Shown piece by piece: positions 27,113 to 36,003 of a stretch of DNA of 58,015 nt. The notes below the pieces were generated by a model. The model made no database searches. It was not told the DNA's origin and saw only the letters and a program-made list of their open reading frames with translations. The position numbers and the translations under genes are program-made. Source of the DNA: Lachnospiraceae bacterium (lineage in GTDB: Bacteria > Bacillota > Clostridia > Lachnospirales > Lachnospiraceae); assembly GCA_017550535.1 (NCBI GenBank), contig JAFZOS010000093.1, positions 1-58,015 on the forward strand, written 5' to 3'. The number at the start of each line of letters is the position of its first letter. Position 1 is the first letter of the stretch.

Positions 27113-28087
27113 ATGTCGATTTCCAACGCACAGTACGACGAGATAATGCGTGCTTTCGAGAATAACCGCAACAATAACAGGCACCTCTTAATGCAGCGGC
27201 GTGATGAGGTGTATGATAAGATACCTGAATATAAGGCGCTTGATTCCAAGGTGGCTGACATTTCCCTGAAACTGGGGATGGAGCTGATCGACGGGGATGC
27301 AAGTGCCTTAGCTTCGTTAAGGGATGAAATAAAGGGCATTACGGAGAAGAAAAAGGAACTGCTGCGTGCAGGAGGCTTTTTGGAGGATTATCTCGAACCG
27401 ATATATACCTGCAATGAATGTAAGGATACGGGATACGTCGAAGGTGTTAAGTGCCGCTGCCTTAAGCAGGCGATAATCAGGCATCTTTATAAGCAGTCCA
27501 ATATTGAGAATATCCTTAAAAAGGAGAATTTCGATACCCTGACCTATGACCTTTACGATGATACCGAGATACCGGTCATGGAGGGTATCATTAAAAGCTG
27601 TAAGGATTACGTGCGTGATTTTAACGATGAATACGCAAACCTTCTGTTTTACGGCGGGGTGGGCGTCGGGAAAACGTTCCTTACAAACTGCATAGCCAAG
27701 GAACTGCTCGAGCAGGGTCACTCGGTACTCTACTTTACAGCATTTCAGTTATTTGATACACTTGCGAAGTATGCGTTTCGGAGCGGTGAAGTAAGCGAGA
27801 GCATCGACCGTGTCCATGAGGACATTTTCGACTGCGATCTGCTTATCATAGATGATCTGGGGACCGAACTTACGAATGCGTTTGTTTTGACGCAGCTGTT
27901 CCTTATCATAAACGAGCGCGACTTAAGGAACAGGTCCACGATCATATCGACAAACCTGTCGATCGAGGAGCTTTCGGAACGGTATTCCGAGAGGGTCTTT
28001 TCGAGAATATACGGTAAATACAGGATGATAAAGCCTGATATCAAGGATTTAAGAATCAAGATCAAGCGTTCTTTACACAGAAAGTGA
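27113..28087 (+). CDS. Helicase loader ATPase, DnaI/DnaC family
   Basis: AAA+ ATPase of 324 residues that loads replicative helicase. An N-terminal zinc-binding element (CNECKDTGYVEGVKCRC) precedes the AAA+ core with Walker A GGVGVGKT and Walker B LLIIDDLGTE, then sensor region IISTNLS and an arginine-finger region. The start is ATG 27113, 5 nt after AAGGAG; the GTG at 27107 lies inside the ribosome site. It overlaps the possible GTG start of prs by 4 nt. In B. subtilis the partner set is dnaB-dnaI. Confidence 0.88.
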   Translation: MSISNAQYDEIMRAFENNRNNNRHLLMQRRDEVYDKIPEYKALDSKVADISLKLGMELIDGDASALASLRDEIKGITEKKKELLRAGGFLEDYLEPIYTCNECKDTGYVEGVKCRCLKQAIIRHLYKQSNIENILKKENFDTLTYDLYDDTEIPVMEGIIKSCKDYVRDFNDEYANLLFYGGVGVGKTFLTNCIAKELLEQGHSVLYFTAFQLFDTLAKYAFRSGEVSESIDRVHEDIFDCDLLIIDDLGTELTNAFVLTQLFLIINERDLRNRSTIISTNLSIEELSERYSERVFSRIYGKYRMIKPDIKDLRIKIKRSLHRK

Positions 28088-28092
28088 GGAAA

Positions 28093-29283
28093 ATGATGCC
28101 TAATCGCGAAGAGAAGCGTAACCTTGAATCTATACCCGTTGGGTCGTTAAGGATGATCCCCCTTGAGGGATGCATTGACCTGGGACATAAGATCGACGAA
28201 TACCTTGTGCGCTGGAGGACCGAGCGGGAGAACGAGCATAAGAATTCACTCGCGTTTGCAGGGTACCAGCGTGATTCTTACATACTCGATGCCCAGATAA
28301 ACCGTTTCGGAACAGGTGAAGCCAAGGGTGTCATCAAGGAATCGGTCCGCGGTACCGACCTTTACATCCTGGTCGATATCACCAATTACAGCCTAACATA
28401 CAAGCTGTGCGGTCAGGAGAATCACATGTCCCCCGACGACCATTACCAGGATCTAAAAAGGATAATCGCAGCCGTCGGAGGTAAGGCAAGGCGCATTACG
28501 GTCATCATGCCCTTCCTTTATGAAAGCCGCCAGCATAAAAGGAGCGCGCGAGAGTCACTCGACTGTGCTCTGGCGCTGCAGGAAATGGTACGGATGGGCG
28601 TTGACAACATCATAACATTTGATGCTCATGATCCAAGGGTACAGAATGCGATACCGCTTTCGGGCTTTGAGACCGTAAGGCCTGCATATCAGTTTGTAAA
28701 GGGACTGCTCAACAGTGTACATGACTTAAAGATAGACTCCGAGCACATGATGATGATAAGCCCGGATGAAGGCGGTATGTCGCGTGCCATCTATCTTGCC
28801 AACATGCTCGGGCTTGATATGGGTATGTTCTATAAGAGGCGTGATTACACCCAGATAGTTGACGGACGAAATCCCATCATAAGCCATGAATTCCTGGGAA
28901 CATCGGTTGAAGGAAAGGATGTCATCGTTGTAGATGACATGATCTCGTCGGGAGAGAGCGTATTAGACGTTGCAAGGCAGCTTAAGAAGCGTAAGGCAAA
29001 CAGGATATTCATAGCGGCAACGTTTGGACTGTTTACCAAGGGCCTTAAGGTGTTTGATGAGGCATACGAGGAGGGAGTCATCAATAAGGTGCTCACGACA
29101 AACCTTGTTTACCAGATGCCGGAGCTCCTGAATAAGCCATATTATGTAAACTGTGATATGAGCAAATATATCGCATACATCATAGATACGCTCAATCATG
29201 ATACTTCGATCTCGGATCTTCTCAATCCTTTCGAACGTATACATAGCTTAGTTAATAAATATAATGCAGGATTAATGAATTAA
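28093..29283 (+). CDS. prs: Ribose-phosphate pyrophosphokinase, long form
   Basis: Makes PRPP from ribose-5-phosphate and ATP for nucleotide, His and Trp synthesis. The PRPP loop DVIVVDDMISSGESVLD and a flanking KKRKANRIFIAATFG are clear. At about 397 residues it is some 80 longer than standard Prs (about 315), with extra sequence at the N-terminus and around the flexible loop; this divergent class is seen in Clostridia. The start may be GTG 28084 (overlapping the upstream stop), ATG 28093 or ATG 28096; GAGGA lies close before the ATGs. Activity is likely but the class is less studied. Confidence 0.85.
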   Translation: MMPNREEKRNLESIPVGSLRMIPLEGCIDLGHKIDEYLVRWRTERENEHKNSLAFAGYQRDSYILDAQINRFGTGEAKGVIKESVRGTDLYILVDITNYSLTYKLCGQENHMSPDDHYQDLKRIIAAVGGKARRITVIMPFLYESRQHKRSARESLDCALALQEMVRMGVDNIITFDAHDPRVQNAIPLSGFETVRPAYQFVKGLLNSVHDLKIDSEHMMMISPDEGGMSRAIYLANMLGLDMGMFYKRRDYTQIVDGRNPIISHEFLGTSVEGKDVIVVDDMISSGESVLDVARQLKKRKANRIFIAATFGLFTKGLKVFDEAYEEGVINKVLTTNLVYQMPELLNKPYYVNCDMSKYIAYIIDTLNHDTSISDLLNPFERIHSLVNKYNAGLMN

Positions 29284-29542
29284 TTAGGGACAGAACAGTC
29301 GCGATGCAATATCCACACGCTCATGTTCCTCACCCATCGTTTCACTAAGGTTTGCCACGGAAGATATCTGCTCCGTACGGGACCGCCCGAAACTCAGCAT
29401 CCATGCTTCGATTTCGGTCTTGTTTCTCCATCCGGTCGAAACATCCCTGTTTGTAAGGCAAACCTAAGTGAAGCCTGATGTGCTCGTCAAAAGTCGCGTT
29501 GCGGACATTGCATCGTGCCTGTGCCCGAGTGGAGTATATAGT
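29284..29542. other. Non-coding gap with a possible coding relic on the minus strand
   Basis: No intact gene. On the minus strand a short stop-bounded stretch of about 58 codons reads like natural protein (EIEAWMLSFGRSRTEQ, then NLSETMGEEHERVDIASRLF), without a start codon I trust. It ends at the GGGACAGAAC sequence near 29286, which resembles a fragment of the palindromic repeat family. No promoter for the downstream cvfB was convincing. Confidence 0.25.
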
Positions 29543-30382
29543 ATGATCAAATTAGGTGAGATACAACGTCTTACAGTAGTTAAGTTAGCCGACCACGGTG
29601 CATATTTAGCCGAAGATCGGAGCGCGGATGCAGACCGCATCCTGCTTCCGAAAAAACAGGTACCCGACGGAACGCGTGTCGGCAGCGAGATCGAGGTTTT
29701 TGTATATAAAGACAGCAAGGACCGTCCGATCGCGACCGTTAACAGGCCGCTCATAACGCTTCATCATACAGCAGTCCTTAAGGTAAAGGAAACGGGCAGG
29801 ATCGGCGCTTTCGTTGACTGGGGCCTTGAAAAGGACCTGCTCCTCCCGTTTAAACAGCAGACGAAGAAACTGCATGAAGGCGAGGAATGCCTCGTTGCCC
29901 TGTATATAGATAAAAGCTCACGACTCTGCCTTACGATGAACGTATACGACTATTTAAGCACCGACCATAATTATAAAGCCGGTGATAAGGTCGAAGGCAG
30001 GGTTTATCTTATAAGCGATAACTTCGGAGCTTTTGTTGCGGTTGATGATGAGTATTCGGGCCTTATACCGAAAAGGGAGCTTTACGGCGAGTTAAAGGTA
30101 GGGCAGGTCATAACGGCGAGGGTTACGGAAGTTAAGGAGGACGGCAAGCTGACTCTCGGAATAAGGGAGAAGGCATATATCCAGATGGATGAGGATGCGG
30201 AGCGTGTCATGAAGGTCATTGAAGCCTTCGACGGAGTGCTCCCGTTTAATGATAAGGCAAGCCCGGAGACCATAAAGCGCGAGTTCAATATGAGCAAGAA
30301 TGAATTCAAGCGCGCGGTAGGTCGTTTGTATAAGGAACGCAGGATTGAGATCCTTGATAAGGCGATAAGAAAAATAAAATAG
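29543..30382 (+). CDS. cvfB: CvfB-like S1 RNA-binding protein
   Basis: Protein of 280 residues in the CvfB/YitL family: tandem S1-type domains (IGAFVDWGLEKDLLLPF and GDKVEGRVYLISDNFGAFVA, then GLIPKREL) and a C-terminal winged helix (MSKNEFKRAVGRLYKERRIE). CvfB affects virulence and RNA-linked regulation in staphylococci; its molecular role is not settled. ATG 29543 has GTGGAG 8 nt before it; the open frame from 29468 has no ribosome site. Confidence 0.85.
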   Translation: MIKLGEIQRLTVVKLADHGAYLAEDRSADADRILLPKKQVPDGTRVGSEIEVFVYKDSKDRPIATVNRPLITLHHTAVLKVKETGRIGAFVDWGLEKDLLLPFKQQTKKLHEGEECLVALYIDKSSRLCLTMNVYDYLSTDHNYKAGDKVEGRVYLISDNFGAFVAVDDEYSGLIPKRELYGELKVGQVITARVTEVKEDGKLTLGIREKAYIQMDEDAERVMKVIEAFDGVLPFNDKASPETIKREFNMSKNEFKRAVGRLYKERRIEILDKAIRKIK

Positions 30383-30410
30383 TTTACAATTACCGATTTT
30401 CTGTTATAAT
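30383..30410 (+). promoter_or_regulatory. Sigma-A promoter of ridA
   Basis: TTTACA, 16 nt, TATAAT, 24 nt before the ridA start. The -35 begins just after the cvfB stop codon. A very good match to consensus. Confidence 0.75.
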
Positions 30411-30433
30411 CAGTCTTTGAATTGGAGGAAGCC

Positions 30434-30811
30434 ATGGAAAAGAAGATAATAAGCACCGATAAAGCACCGGCGGCGATAGGGCCGTACTCACAGGCTGTTG
30501 AAGTAAACGGACTTATATATACCTCGGGTATGATACCGGTGATACCGGAAACCGGTGAGATAGTTAAGGGTATCGAGGCGCAGGCCAGGCAGGCGCTTAC
30601 AAATGTAAAGTCGCTTCTTGAAGCAGCCGGGAGCGGTATGGACAAGGTAATAAAGACAACGGTGTTCATTAAGGACATGAATGATTTTGCCAAAGTGAAT
30701 GAGGTGTATGCATCCTTCTTTACGGGTGACTTTCCCGCAAGGAGCTGTGTGGAGGTTGCAAGGCTTCCGAAGGATGTGCTGATCGAAATGGAAGCGGTAG
30801 CACTGAAGTAG
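30434..30811 (+). CDS. ridA: RidA-family imine deaminase
   Basis: Hydrolyses reactive enamine/imine intermediates produced by PLP enzymes such as threonine dehydratase. The 125-residue protein has GPYSQAVEVNGLIYTSG and FPARSCVEVARLPKDVLIEME, where the arginine of PARS is the catalytic residue, so it belongs to the active RidA group. The start is ATG 30434 after GGAGG; the upstream TTG lies in the ribosome site region. Confidence 0.93.
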   Translation: MEKKIISTDKAPAAIGPYSQAVEVNGLIYTSGMIPVIPETGEIVKGIEAQARQALTNVKSLLEAAGSGMDKVIKTTVFIKDMNDFAKVNEVYASFFTGDFPARSCVEVARLPKDVLIEMEAVALK

Positions 30812-30836
30812 TTGTTGATATAGAAAGGAGAGTATT

Positions 30837-31070
30837 ATGAAAGTAACTAATATCCATGACATTGAAAAGTTTTTCAAGGTAGTTGATGAGTGCAAGGGCA
30901 AGGTTGAGCTCGTTACCGGCGAAGGCGACAGGCTTAATCTTAAGTCAAAGCTGTCACAGTATGTTTCGCTTGCGAACATTTTCTCTGACGGAACAATAGA
31001 AGAGCTTGAGATCGTTGCTTATGAGCCCGAGGATATTGATAAGCTCTTAAACTTTATGGTTAATTCATAA
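30837..31070 (+). CDS. Conserved small protein of unknown function
   Basis: Protein of 77 residues with strong AAAGGAGAG before its ATG. It is acidic and alpha/beta (VVDECKGKVELVTGEGDRLN, then LEIVAYEPEDIDKLLNFM). I recall similar small proteins in Lachnospiraceae but know of no function. It sits 25 nt after ridA and 1 nt before the CPBP protease gene, so it is likely in the same operon. Confidence 0.75.
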   Translation: MKVTNIHDIEKFFKVVDECKGKVELVTGEGDRLNLKSKLSQYVSLANIFSDGTIEELEIVAYEPEDIDKLLNFMVNS

Positions 31071-31071
31071 G

Positions 31072-32052
31072 ATGAATAAGACCAATAAAAGAGTCAATGC
31101 ATTTTTCTTAAGTATTTTATTGATCAACCTGGGTGCGCCGGTACTTTTATCATTTCTGGCCTCGGGTGGTGTAAAGATGGGAACCATGATGTCGCTTGTG
31201 CTGACGCAGCTGCTGATTCTGGTTCCCTCTTTGGTATTTCTGCTCATTTTCAGATGCGACATAAGCGAATGGATCCCGTTTAAGAAACTTAAGGCGGGAA
31301 CCGTGCTTCTTATAATCCTTTTTACGTTTCTTATAATGCCGTTCATCAGCCTTATCAATGTGATATCCCAGCTTTTTACGGAAAATGAGGTAATAGGGAT
31401 AAGCGAGGGTTTTGTAGGCATATCGCCCGTTATTGTAATAGTGATGGTCGGATTTATCGGCCCGTTCTGTGAGGAGTTTACATTCAGGGGCCTGATTTTC
31501 GGAGGGCTTAAAAGATCGGGCTATGTTTTTGCAGCCGCTGTGATAAGCGCCATATTTTTCGGCCTTATGCATCTTAATTTAAACCAGATGTGTTATGCAC
31601 TGGTCATGGGAGTGCTGTTTTCAATGCTTGTCGAAGCGTCGGGAAGCATATGGGCTTCGATCATTGCCCACGCGGTGATAAACACATGGAATATCGCGCA
31701 GCTGTATATCGTTGAGAATGTATATTCAAAACTGGGTATGGATGTGTTTGATATGGTTGAAGATACGTTTGATACGGATATGAAACTTGGGATGATAGGG
31801 ATCCTTGCTGCGGTTTCGGCGGTGACAATGCTGCTTGCCGCAGGTGCTTTTATCGGTATTTACGAGCATGAGGGAAGGAAGGAGCAGGTGACTGCCATGT
31901 TCTGCCGGCCCGAAGTCAGCGTTGATGATGATGAAAAAGGGAGTACGCCGCTTGTGACATTCTGCGGATACGTTGCCATGCTCATATGCCTGTTCGTCAT
32001 CTTTTTCCTTGATAAGGCGGTAGCATATTACAATACGGTTATGGGGAAATAG
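31072..32052 (+). CDS. CPBP-family intramembrane metalloprotease
   Basis: Polytopic membrane protein of 326 residues with the CPBP (Rce1-like) glutamate/histidine motifs: EEFTFRG, then FGLMHLN, then HAVINTW near the end of the core. Members process prenylated proteins or bacteriocin-related peptides, or have unknown substrates; none is indicated here. The start follows the upstream stop by one base. The C-terminus adds a further membrane segment (VAMLICLFVIFFLDKAVAYY). A terminator follows. Confidence 0.87.
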   Translation: MNKTNKRVNAFFLSILLINLGAPVLLSFLASGGVKMGTMMSLVLTQLLILVPSLVFLLIFRCDISEWIPFKKLKAGTVLLIILFTFLIMPFISLINVISQLFTENEVIGISEGFVGISPVIVIVMVGFIGPFCEEFTFRGLIFGGLKRSGYVFAAAVISAIFFGLMHLNLNQMCYALVMGVLFSMLVEASGSIWASIIAHAVINTWNIAQLYIVENVYSKLGMDVFDMVEDTFDTDMKLGMIGILAAVSAVTMLLAAGAFIGIYEHEGRKEQVTAMFCRPEVSVDDDEKGSTPLVTFCGYVAMLICLFVIFFLDKAVAYYNTVMGK

Positions 32053-32084
32053 CGCCTTTTAGGATCACATAAACAGAATCACAT

Positions 32085-32122
32085 AAATATAAGACCCGGC
32101 TTGCCTGCCGGGCCCTATATTT
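32085..32122. terminator. Bidirectional intrinsic terminator
   Basis: The GACCCGGC / GCCGGGCC stem is extended by AAATATA / TATATTT flanks, with loop TTGCCT. It lies between the convergent CPBP and YjfB-like genes and can serve both. Confidence 0.85.
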
Positions 32123-32156
32123 TACAGGATGATGAGAAGCATATCGTTCGGTAATC

Positions 32157-32351
32157 CTATACGGAAATATCAATGTTTCCGCCGAGGTTTGGATTAACCG
32201 ACTGCTCCATTAATTTTGTCATCGAGTCACCCATATCCTGGAAGGTATCAAGCGATTTGTCGAGCATCGCTACGCTGAAATCACTCATTACCTTGTTCTG
32301 CGACATTGCCATCGATAATGCGGGAATGTCAAGCATAGGTGTTATTTCCAT
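32157..32351 (-). CDS. YjfB-like putative motility protein
   Basis: Protein of 64 residues matching the YjfB family (DIPALSMAMSQNKVMSDFSV, then MLDKSLDTFQDMGDSM). The family is annotated as putative motility proteins in Firmicutes, though its mechanism is unknown. GGAGGTGAG lies directly before the ATG. It is a lone gene with its own promoter candidate and terminator. Its presence supports a flagellated host. Confidence 0.8.
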   Translation of the reverse strand: MEITPMLDIPALSMAMSQNKVMSDFSVAMLDKSLDTFQDMGDSMTKLMEQSVNPNLGGNIDISV

Positions 32352-32429
32352 AAGCTCACCTCCGTTTGCAAATGCATTGCCCCTTCATTTGGAGACAATA
32401 CGACAGGATCCATCCATATCACGTATATG

Positions 32430-32458
32430 ATAACACACTTTCTCACATATGGCTACAA
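32430..32458 (-). promoter_or_regulatory. Candidate promoter of the YjfB-like gene
   Basis: On the minus strand TTGTAG (32458-32453), 17 nt, TGTTAT (32435-32430). A sigma-D-type flagellar promoter was looked for and not seen. Confidence 0.35.
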
Positions 32459-32526
32459 TTGTGACATGAAATATTCTCTGAAAAATTACCGAAATTTCAT
32501 GTGCTGTTTTGTGCACTATTTAGCTG

Positions 32527-34041
32527 TCACTTCACCAGCCGGTACATCCTGAACATATATCTGTCAAAACGGAATGCCCCCACATATTCCCGGGAATATC
32601 CCTTTTCGTCTATCTCGTCCATATATCCGTTATATTCATCGGTCTTATCATAACCTTCAAGTACGGCAAGCCATATATTGTTATCACCCGCGGCATCTGC
32701 GGCACCTTCAAGGGTTTCGAAGTTTTTGAGGTTCGGGTCATAGAATGTCAGGCAGTAAGCAAGTTCCTCGTATTCTTCGAGTGTATACAGTGAATCTCCG
32801 GGCGAAACGTTCTGCTTGAGCCATCTGATGGTCTCGTCCGATCCGGGTGCGTATTCGCTCGAGAATGCCTGCACATAGGAAAATATCCCGACTGTTATTT
32901 CAAAAAGGATTATGAAATAAATAAATATCTTCTTAAGTTTTCCCGCTTCGACAGCAAAGAAAAACCAGATAAGCCCGAGTGAGAAAAACAGATATCTGTC
33001 GACGAAGATATTTGCGGTCATTACCTTGCTTATCGCGGTACCGAACAGGAGGACCAGATAGAATACGGCAAAACAGTATAACGGGTAAACGTCATGTATC
33101 GTTTTTTCCTTTCGGATGAACGTGCGCATCAGAAGAAAACCGCATAAGGTGATAAGCAGGGCGCTTAAGATCGTTAAGCCGACGGTGTAAGGATAACGGC
33201 AGTACTTAATGAAAACGCTCATTGTTATCTCAGGCATGGAAAAATAACCGCTGACACTTAAAAACTGCTTTATCGTAACGAGCAGACAGGGAAGATACAG
33301 TATGAAAGTCGCAAGAAGGCATATGAGAAAGTCCTTTATTTTGACGGGGTGTTCTTCCTGTTTAAGATCCGGCTTTTCCGCATCAAGATCTTCGGGTGTA
33401 TCTTTATCGGTATTTTCGTCATTTTTCTTAAGCCCCATGCATGCATATATGAGAAGGAAAAGATATATAAATCCCACGGTCACAAACGCAAAATGATGAG
33501 AATACCCCGCAAGAACGCTTGAAAGTGTAAACAGGCACCAGTTAATCTTACAGGGCTTGCATATGATCTCGTAAGCGAATACCGCCGATGCCGTGGCAAA
33601 CAGAAATCCCAGGCTGTACATGCGTATCTCAAGTCCGAAAAAGAGCATCTGCGGCATGACCGTCACTGCCAGCATAAAAATGCATGCGGTCGGAGCACCG
33701 AAACGCTTCCGCACGACGGAGGCTCCCAGTATGAGGGTAAGGATCATTGGAACGACACTGGTTAATTTCATGACAGGTATCGTGTATCCGAATGCATCCG
33801 TCGTAAGCTTGAGTATTATGTTATAAAGCGGTGGAAGGGTATCCTGCATGGAGCGGCTTATAACGCCCGCCATGTCGGTACGTACCAAAGATGCCGTAAA
33901 AGCTTCATCCAGCCATACATTGCTGTTGTAAGTCAGTGAAATGAACACCGCACTGAGAAGAGGTACCAAAAGCCAGGTTATCACTGCACCCGCATATTTA
34001 TCCGCTGCAGGAACTTTATTGTTTTCGTTAAGGTTTTCCAT
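32527..34041 (-). CDS. GT39-like polytopic glycosyltransferase
   Basis: Membrane protein of 504 residues with about a dozen hydrophobic helices. The first loop has the acidic pair typical of GT-C enzymes (NVWLDEAFTAS), followed by TLPPLYNIILKL and EIRMYSLGFLFA, as in the glycosyltransferase family 39/ArnT-like group. These transfer a sugar from a polyprenyl-phosphate donor to a lipid or surface polymer outside the membrane. A charged cytoplasmic loop (DENTDKDTPEDLDAEKPDLK) lies near the middle. The donor and acceptor are unknown. It is monocistronic and divergent from the regulator at 34188; AGGAAAA precedes its ATG. Confidence 0.75.
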   Translation of the reverse strand: MENLNENNKVPAADKYAGAVITWLLVPLLSAVFISLTYNSNVWLDEAFTASLVRTDMAGVISRSMQDTLPPLYNIILKLTTDAFGYTIPVMKLTSVVPMILTLILGASVVRKRFGAPTACIFMLAVTVMPQMLFFGLEIRMYSLGFLFATASAVFAYEIICKPCKINWCLFTLSSVLAGYSHHFAFVTVGFIYLFLLIYACMGLKKNDENTDKDTPEDLDAEKPDLKQEEHPVKIKDFLICLLATFILYLPCLLVTIKQFLSVSGYFSMPEITMSVFIKYCRYPYTVGLTILSALLITLCGFLLMRTFIRKEKTIHDVYPLYCFAVFYLVLLFGTAISKVMTANIFVDRYLFFSLGLIWFFFAVEAGKLKKIFIYFIILFEITVGIFSYVQAFSSEYAPGSDETIRWLKQNVSPGDSLYTLEEYEELAYCLTFYDPNLKNFETLEGAADAAGDNNIWLAVLEGYDKTDEYNGYMDEIDEKGYSREYVGAFRFDRYMFRMYRLVK

Positions 34042-34187
34042 TGTCTGCTTTTCCTGTTTTGATCGTACTTTAACAAAAAGATTGTAACTTCTTTCCGCAC
34101 GATTTTCAACGCAACTTTTTCTTTATTTTTTTATGTGAATGTATTAGAATATATCTGTATGGGGAATTCTGCCGAAGGAGAGGTATT

Positions 34188-35276
34188 ATGATATCTAACC
34201 AAATCCTTCAGACCACTATCGACGGTCTGAAGAACATAACCAAGATGGAACTGGGGGTAATAGATACAGAGGGGAAAGTACTGGCGGCAACATTTAAGGA
34301 GCCATATGATTTCAAGGCGGCAGCAGGAAGTTTCACACAGTCGCCCGCTGACAGCCAGGAGATACAGGGGCATCAATTCTTTAAGGTATTCGATGAACTT
34401 CAGCTTGAGTACATAGTAGTGGCTCAGGGCGGTACCGAGAATGCATATACGGTCGGCAAGATCGCCGCTTTCCAGATACAGAATCTATTAGTAGCATACA
34501 AGGAGCGCTTTGATAAGGATAATTTTATCAAGAACCTCCTGCTTGACAATCTGCTCCTCGTCGATATCTACAACCGTTCCCAGAAGCTCCGCATCGATAC
34601 GGATGTAAGGAGGGTTGCGATAGTTGCCGAGGCAGTCAATGACAAGGATAACAATTTCCTTGAAGCGGTACGCAGCCTGTTCACGGGCAGGACCAAGGAT
34701 TTTATCACCGCGGTTGATGAAGACAATATCATTGTTATAAGGGAAATGGGGCCGAATGAAGGCTATCCCGAAGCGGCAGCGATGGCCGGACAGATATATG
34801 ATATGTTTGTTTCGAAGGGCCTTAAAAACCTGCACGTATCCTACGGTACGATCGTAAACGAGATCCGCGAGGTCAGCCGCTCCTACAAGGAAGCCAAGAT
34901 GGCACTTGATGTCGGCAAGATATTCTTCGACGAGCGCAATATAATCGCTTACAGCGAGCTTGGCATCGGCCGCCTTATCTACCAGCTTCCGATACCGCTG
35001 TGCAAGATGTTCATAAAGGAGATATTCGACGGTAAGTCGCCGGATGATTTTGATGACGAAACTATCACTACGATAAACAAGTTTTTTGAAAACAGCCTTA
35101 ATGTTTCCGAAACGAGCCGGCAGCTTTATATACACCGGAACACACTTGTTTACCGGCTTGACAAACTTCAGAAAACAACGGGCCTCGACCTGCGTGTTTT
35201 CGAAGACGCGATAACCTTCAAAATAGCCTTAATGGTTGTAAAATATATGAAGTATATGGAGGACTTCGATTTTTAA
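34188..35276 (+). CDS. CdaR/PucR-type transcriptional regulator
   Basis: Regulator of 362 residues. The N-terminus resembles the sugar-diacid recognition/PAS-like domain of CdaR (about 1-110), the centre a GGDEF-like CdaR fold, and the C-terminus is a PucR-type helix-turn-helix (SETSRQLYIHRNTLVYRLDKL). GAAGGAGAGG is a strong ribosome site. It lies 37 nt before ftsE, so it may share a transcript with the division genes; its effector and targets are unknown. Confidence 0.8.
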   Translation: MISNQILQTTIDGLKNITKMELGVIDTEGKVLAATFKEPYDFKAAAGSFTQSPADSQEIQGHQFFKVFDELQLEYIVVAQGGTENAYTVGKIAAFQIQNLLVAYKERFDKDNFIKNLLLDNLLLVDIYNRSQKLRIDTDVRRVAIVAEAVNDKDNNFLEAVRSLFTGRTKDFITAVDEDNIIVIREMGPNEGYPEAAAMAGQIYDMFVSKGLKNLHVSYGTIVNEIREVSRSYKEAKMALDVGKIFFDERNIIAYSELGIGRLIYQLPIPLCKMFIKEIFDGKSPDDFDDETITTINKFFENSLNVSETSRQLYIHRNTLVYRLDKLQKTTGLDLRVFEDAITFKIALMVVKYMKYMEDFDF

Positions 35277-35313
35277 TTCCATATAATTTTTTATTATTCA
35301 AGGGGAGGATAAT

Positions 35314-36003
35314 ATGATAACGTTAGAAAATGTCAGCAAGAGCTATACCAATGACGGTATGCCCGCTCTCAATAATGTCAGCCTGCATATCGACCGCGGT
35401 GAGTTCGTATTCATAGTAGGCGATTCGGGTTCGGGCAAGTCTACGATGATCAAGCTTCTGCTTCGTGAGCTCACACCCACGAGCGGCAGGATCATCGTCA
35501 ACAACTTCGATCTTTCAAGGCTCAAAAGGCGTAAGATACCCAAATACAGAAGGAATATAGGCGTTGTGTTCCAGGACTTCAGGCTCCTTAAGGACAGGAA
35601 CGTTTATGAGAATGTTGCCTTTGCGCAAAGGGTCATCGAAGTGCCTACGAGGCAGATAAAGAAAAATGTTCCGGCAATGCTTTCGCTTGTCGGGTTGCCT
35701 GAAAAATACAGGAGTAAAACAAAGGAATTATCAGGTGGTGAGCAGCAGAGGGTTGCCCTTGCAAGGGCACTTGTAAACAATCCGCCGATCCTCCTTGCGG
35801 ACGAGCCGACGGGTAACCTTGATCCCAGGAATTCGTGGGAGATAATGAAGCTGCTTGAGGAGATAAACCGAAGGGGTACGACGGTCGTAGTCGTTACACA
35901 TAACCGTGAGATAGTCAATGCGATGCGCAAGCGTGTCATCACGGTAAAGAAGGGCATAATAGTTAGTGATGAGGAGAAGGGTGAGTATATAGATGAAGAT
36001 TAG
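35314..36003 (+). CDS. ftsE: Cell division ATP-binding protein FtsE
   Basis: ABC-type ATPase (229 residues) partnering FtsX to switch on extracellular peptidoglycan hydrolases at the division site. Walker A GDSGSGKST, signature LSGGEQQR and Walker B ILLADEPTG are present, as is the FtsE feature VVFQDFRLL. It overlaps ftsX by 11 nt. Confidence 0.95.
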   Translation: MITLENVSKSYTNDGMPALNNVSLHIDRGEFVFIVGDSGSGKSTMIKLLLRELTPTSGRIIVNNFDLSRLKRRKIPKYRRNIGVVFQDFRLLKDRNVYENVAFAQRVIEVPTRQIKKNVPAMLSLVGLPEKYRSKTKELSGGEQQRVALARALVNNPPILLADEPTGNLDPRNSWEIMKLLEEINRRGTTVVVVTHNREIVNAMRKRVITVKKGIIVSDEEKGEYIDED

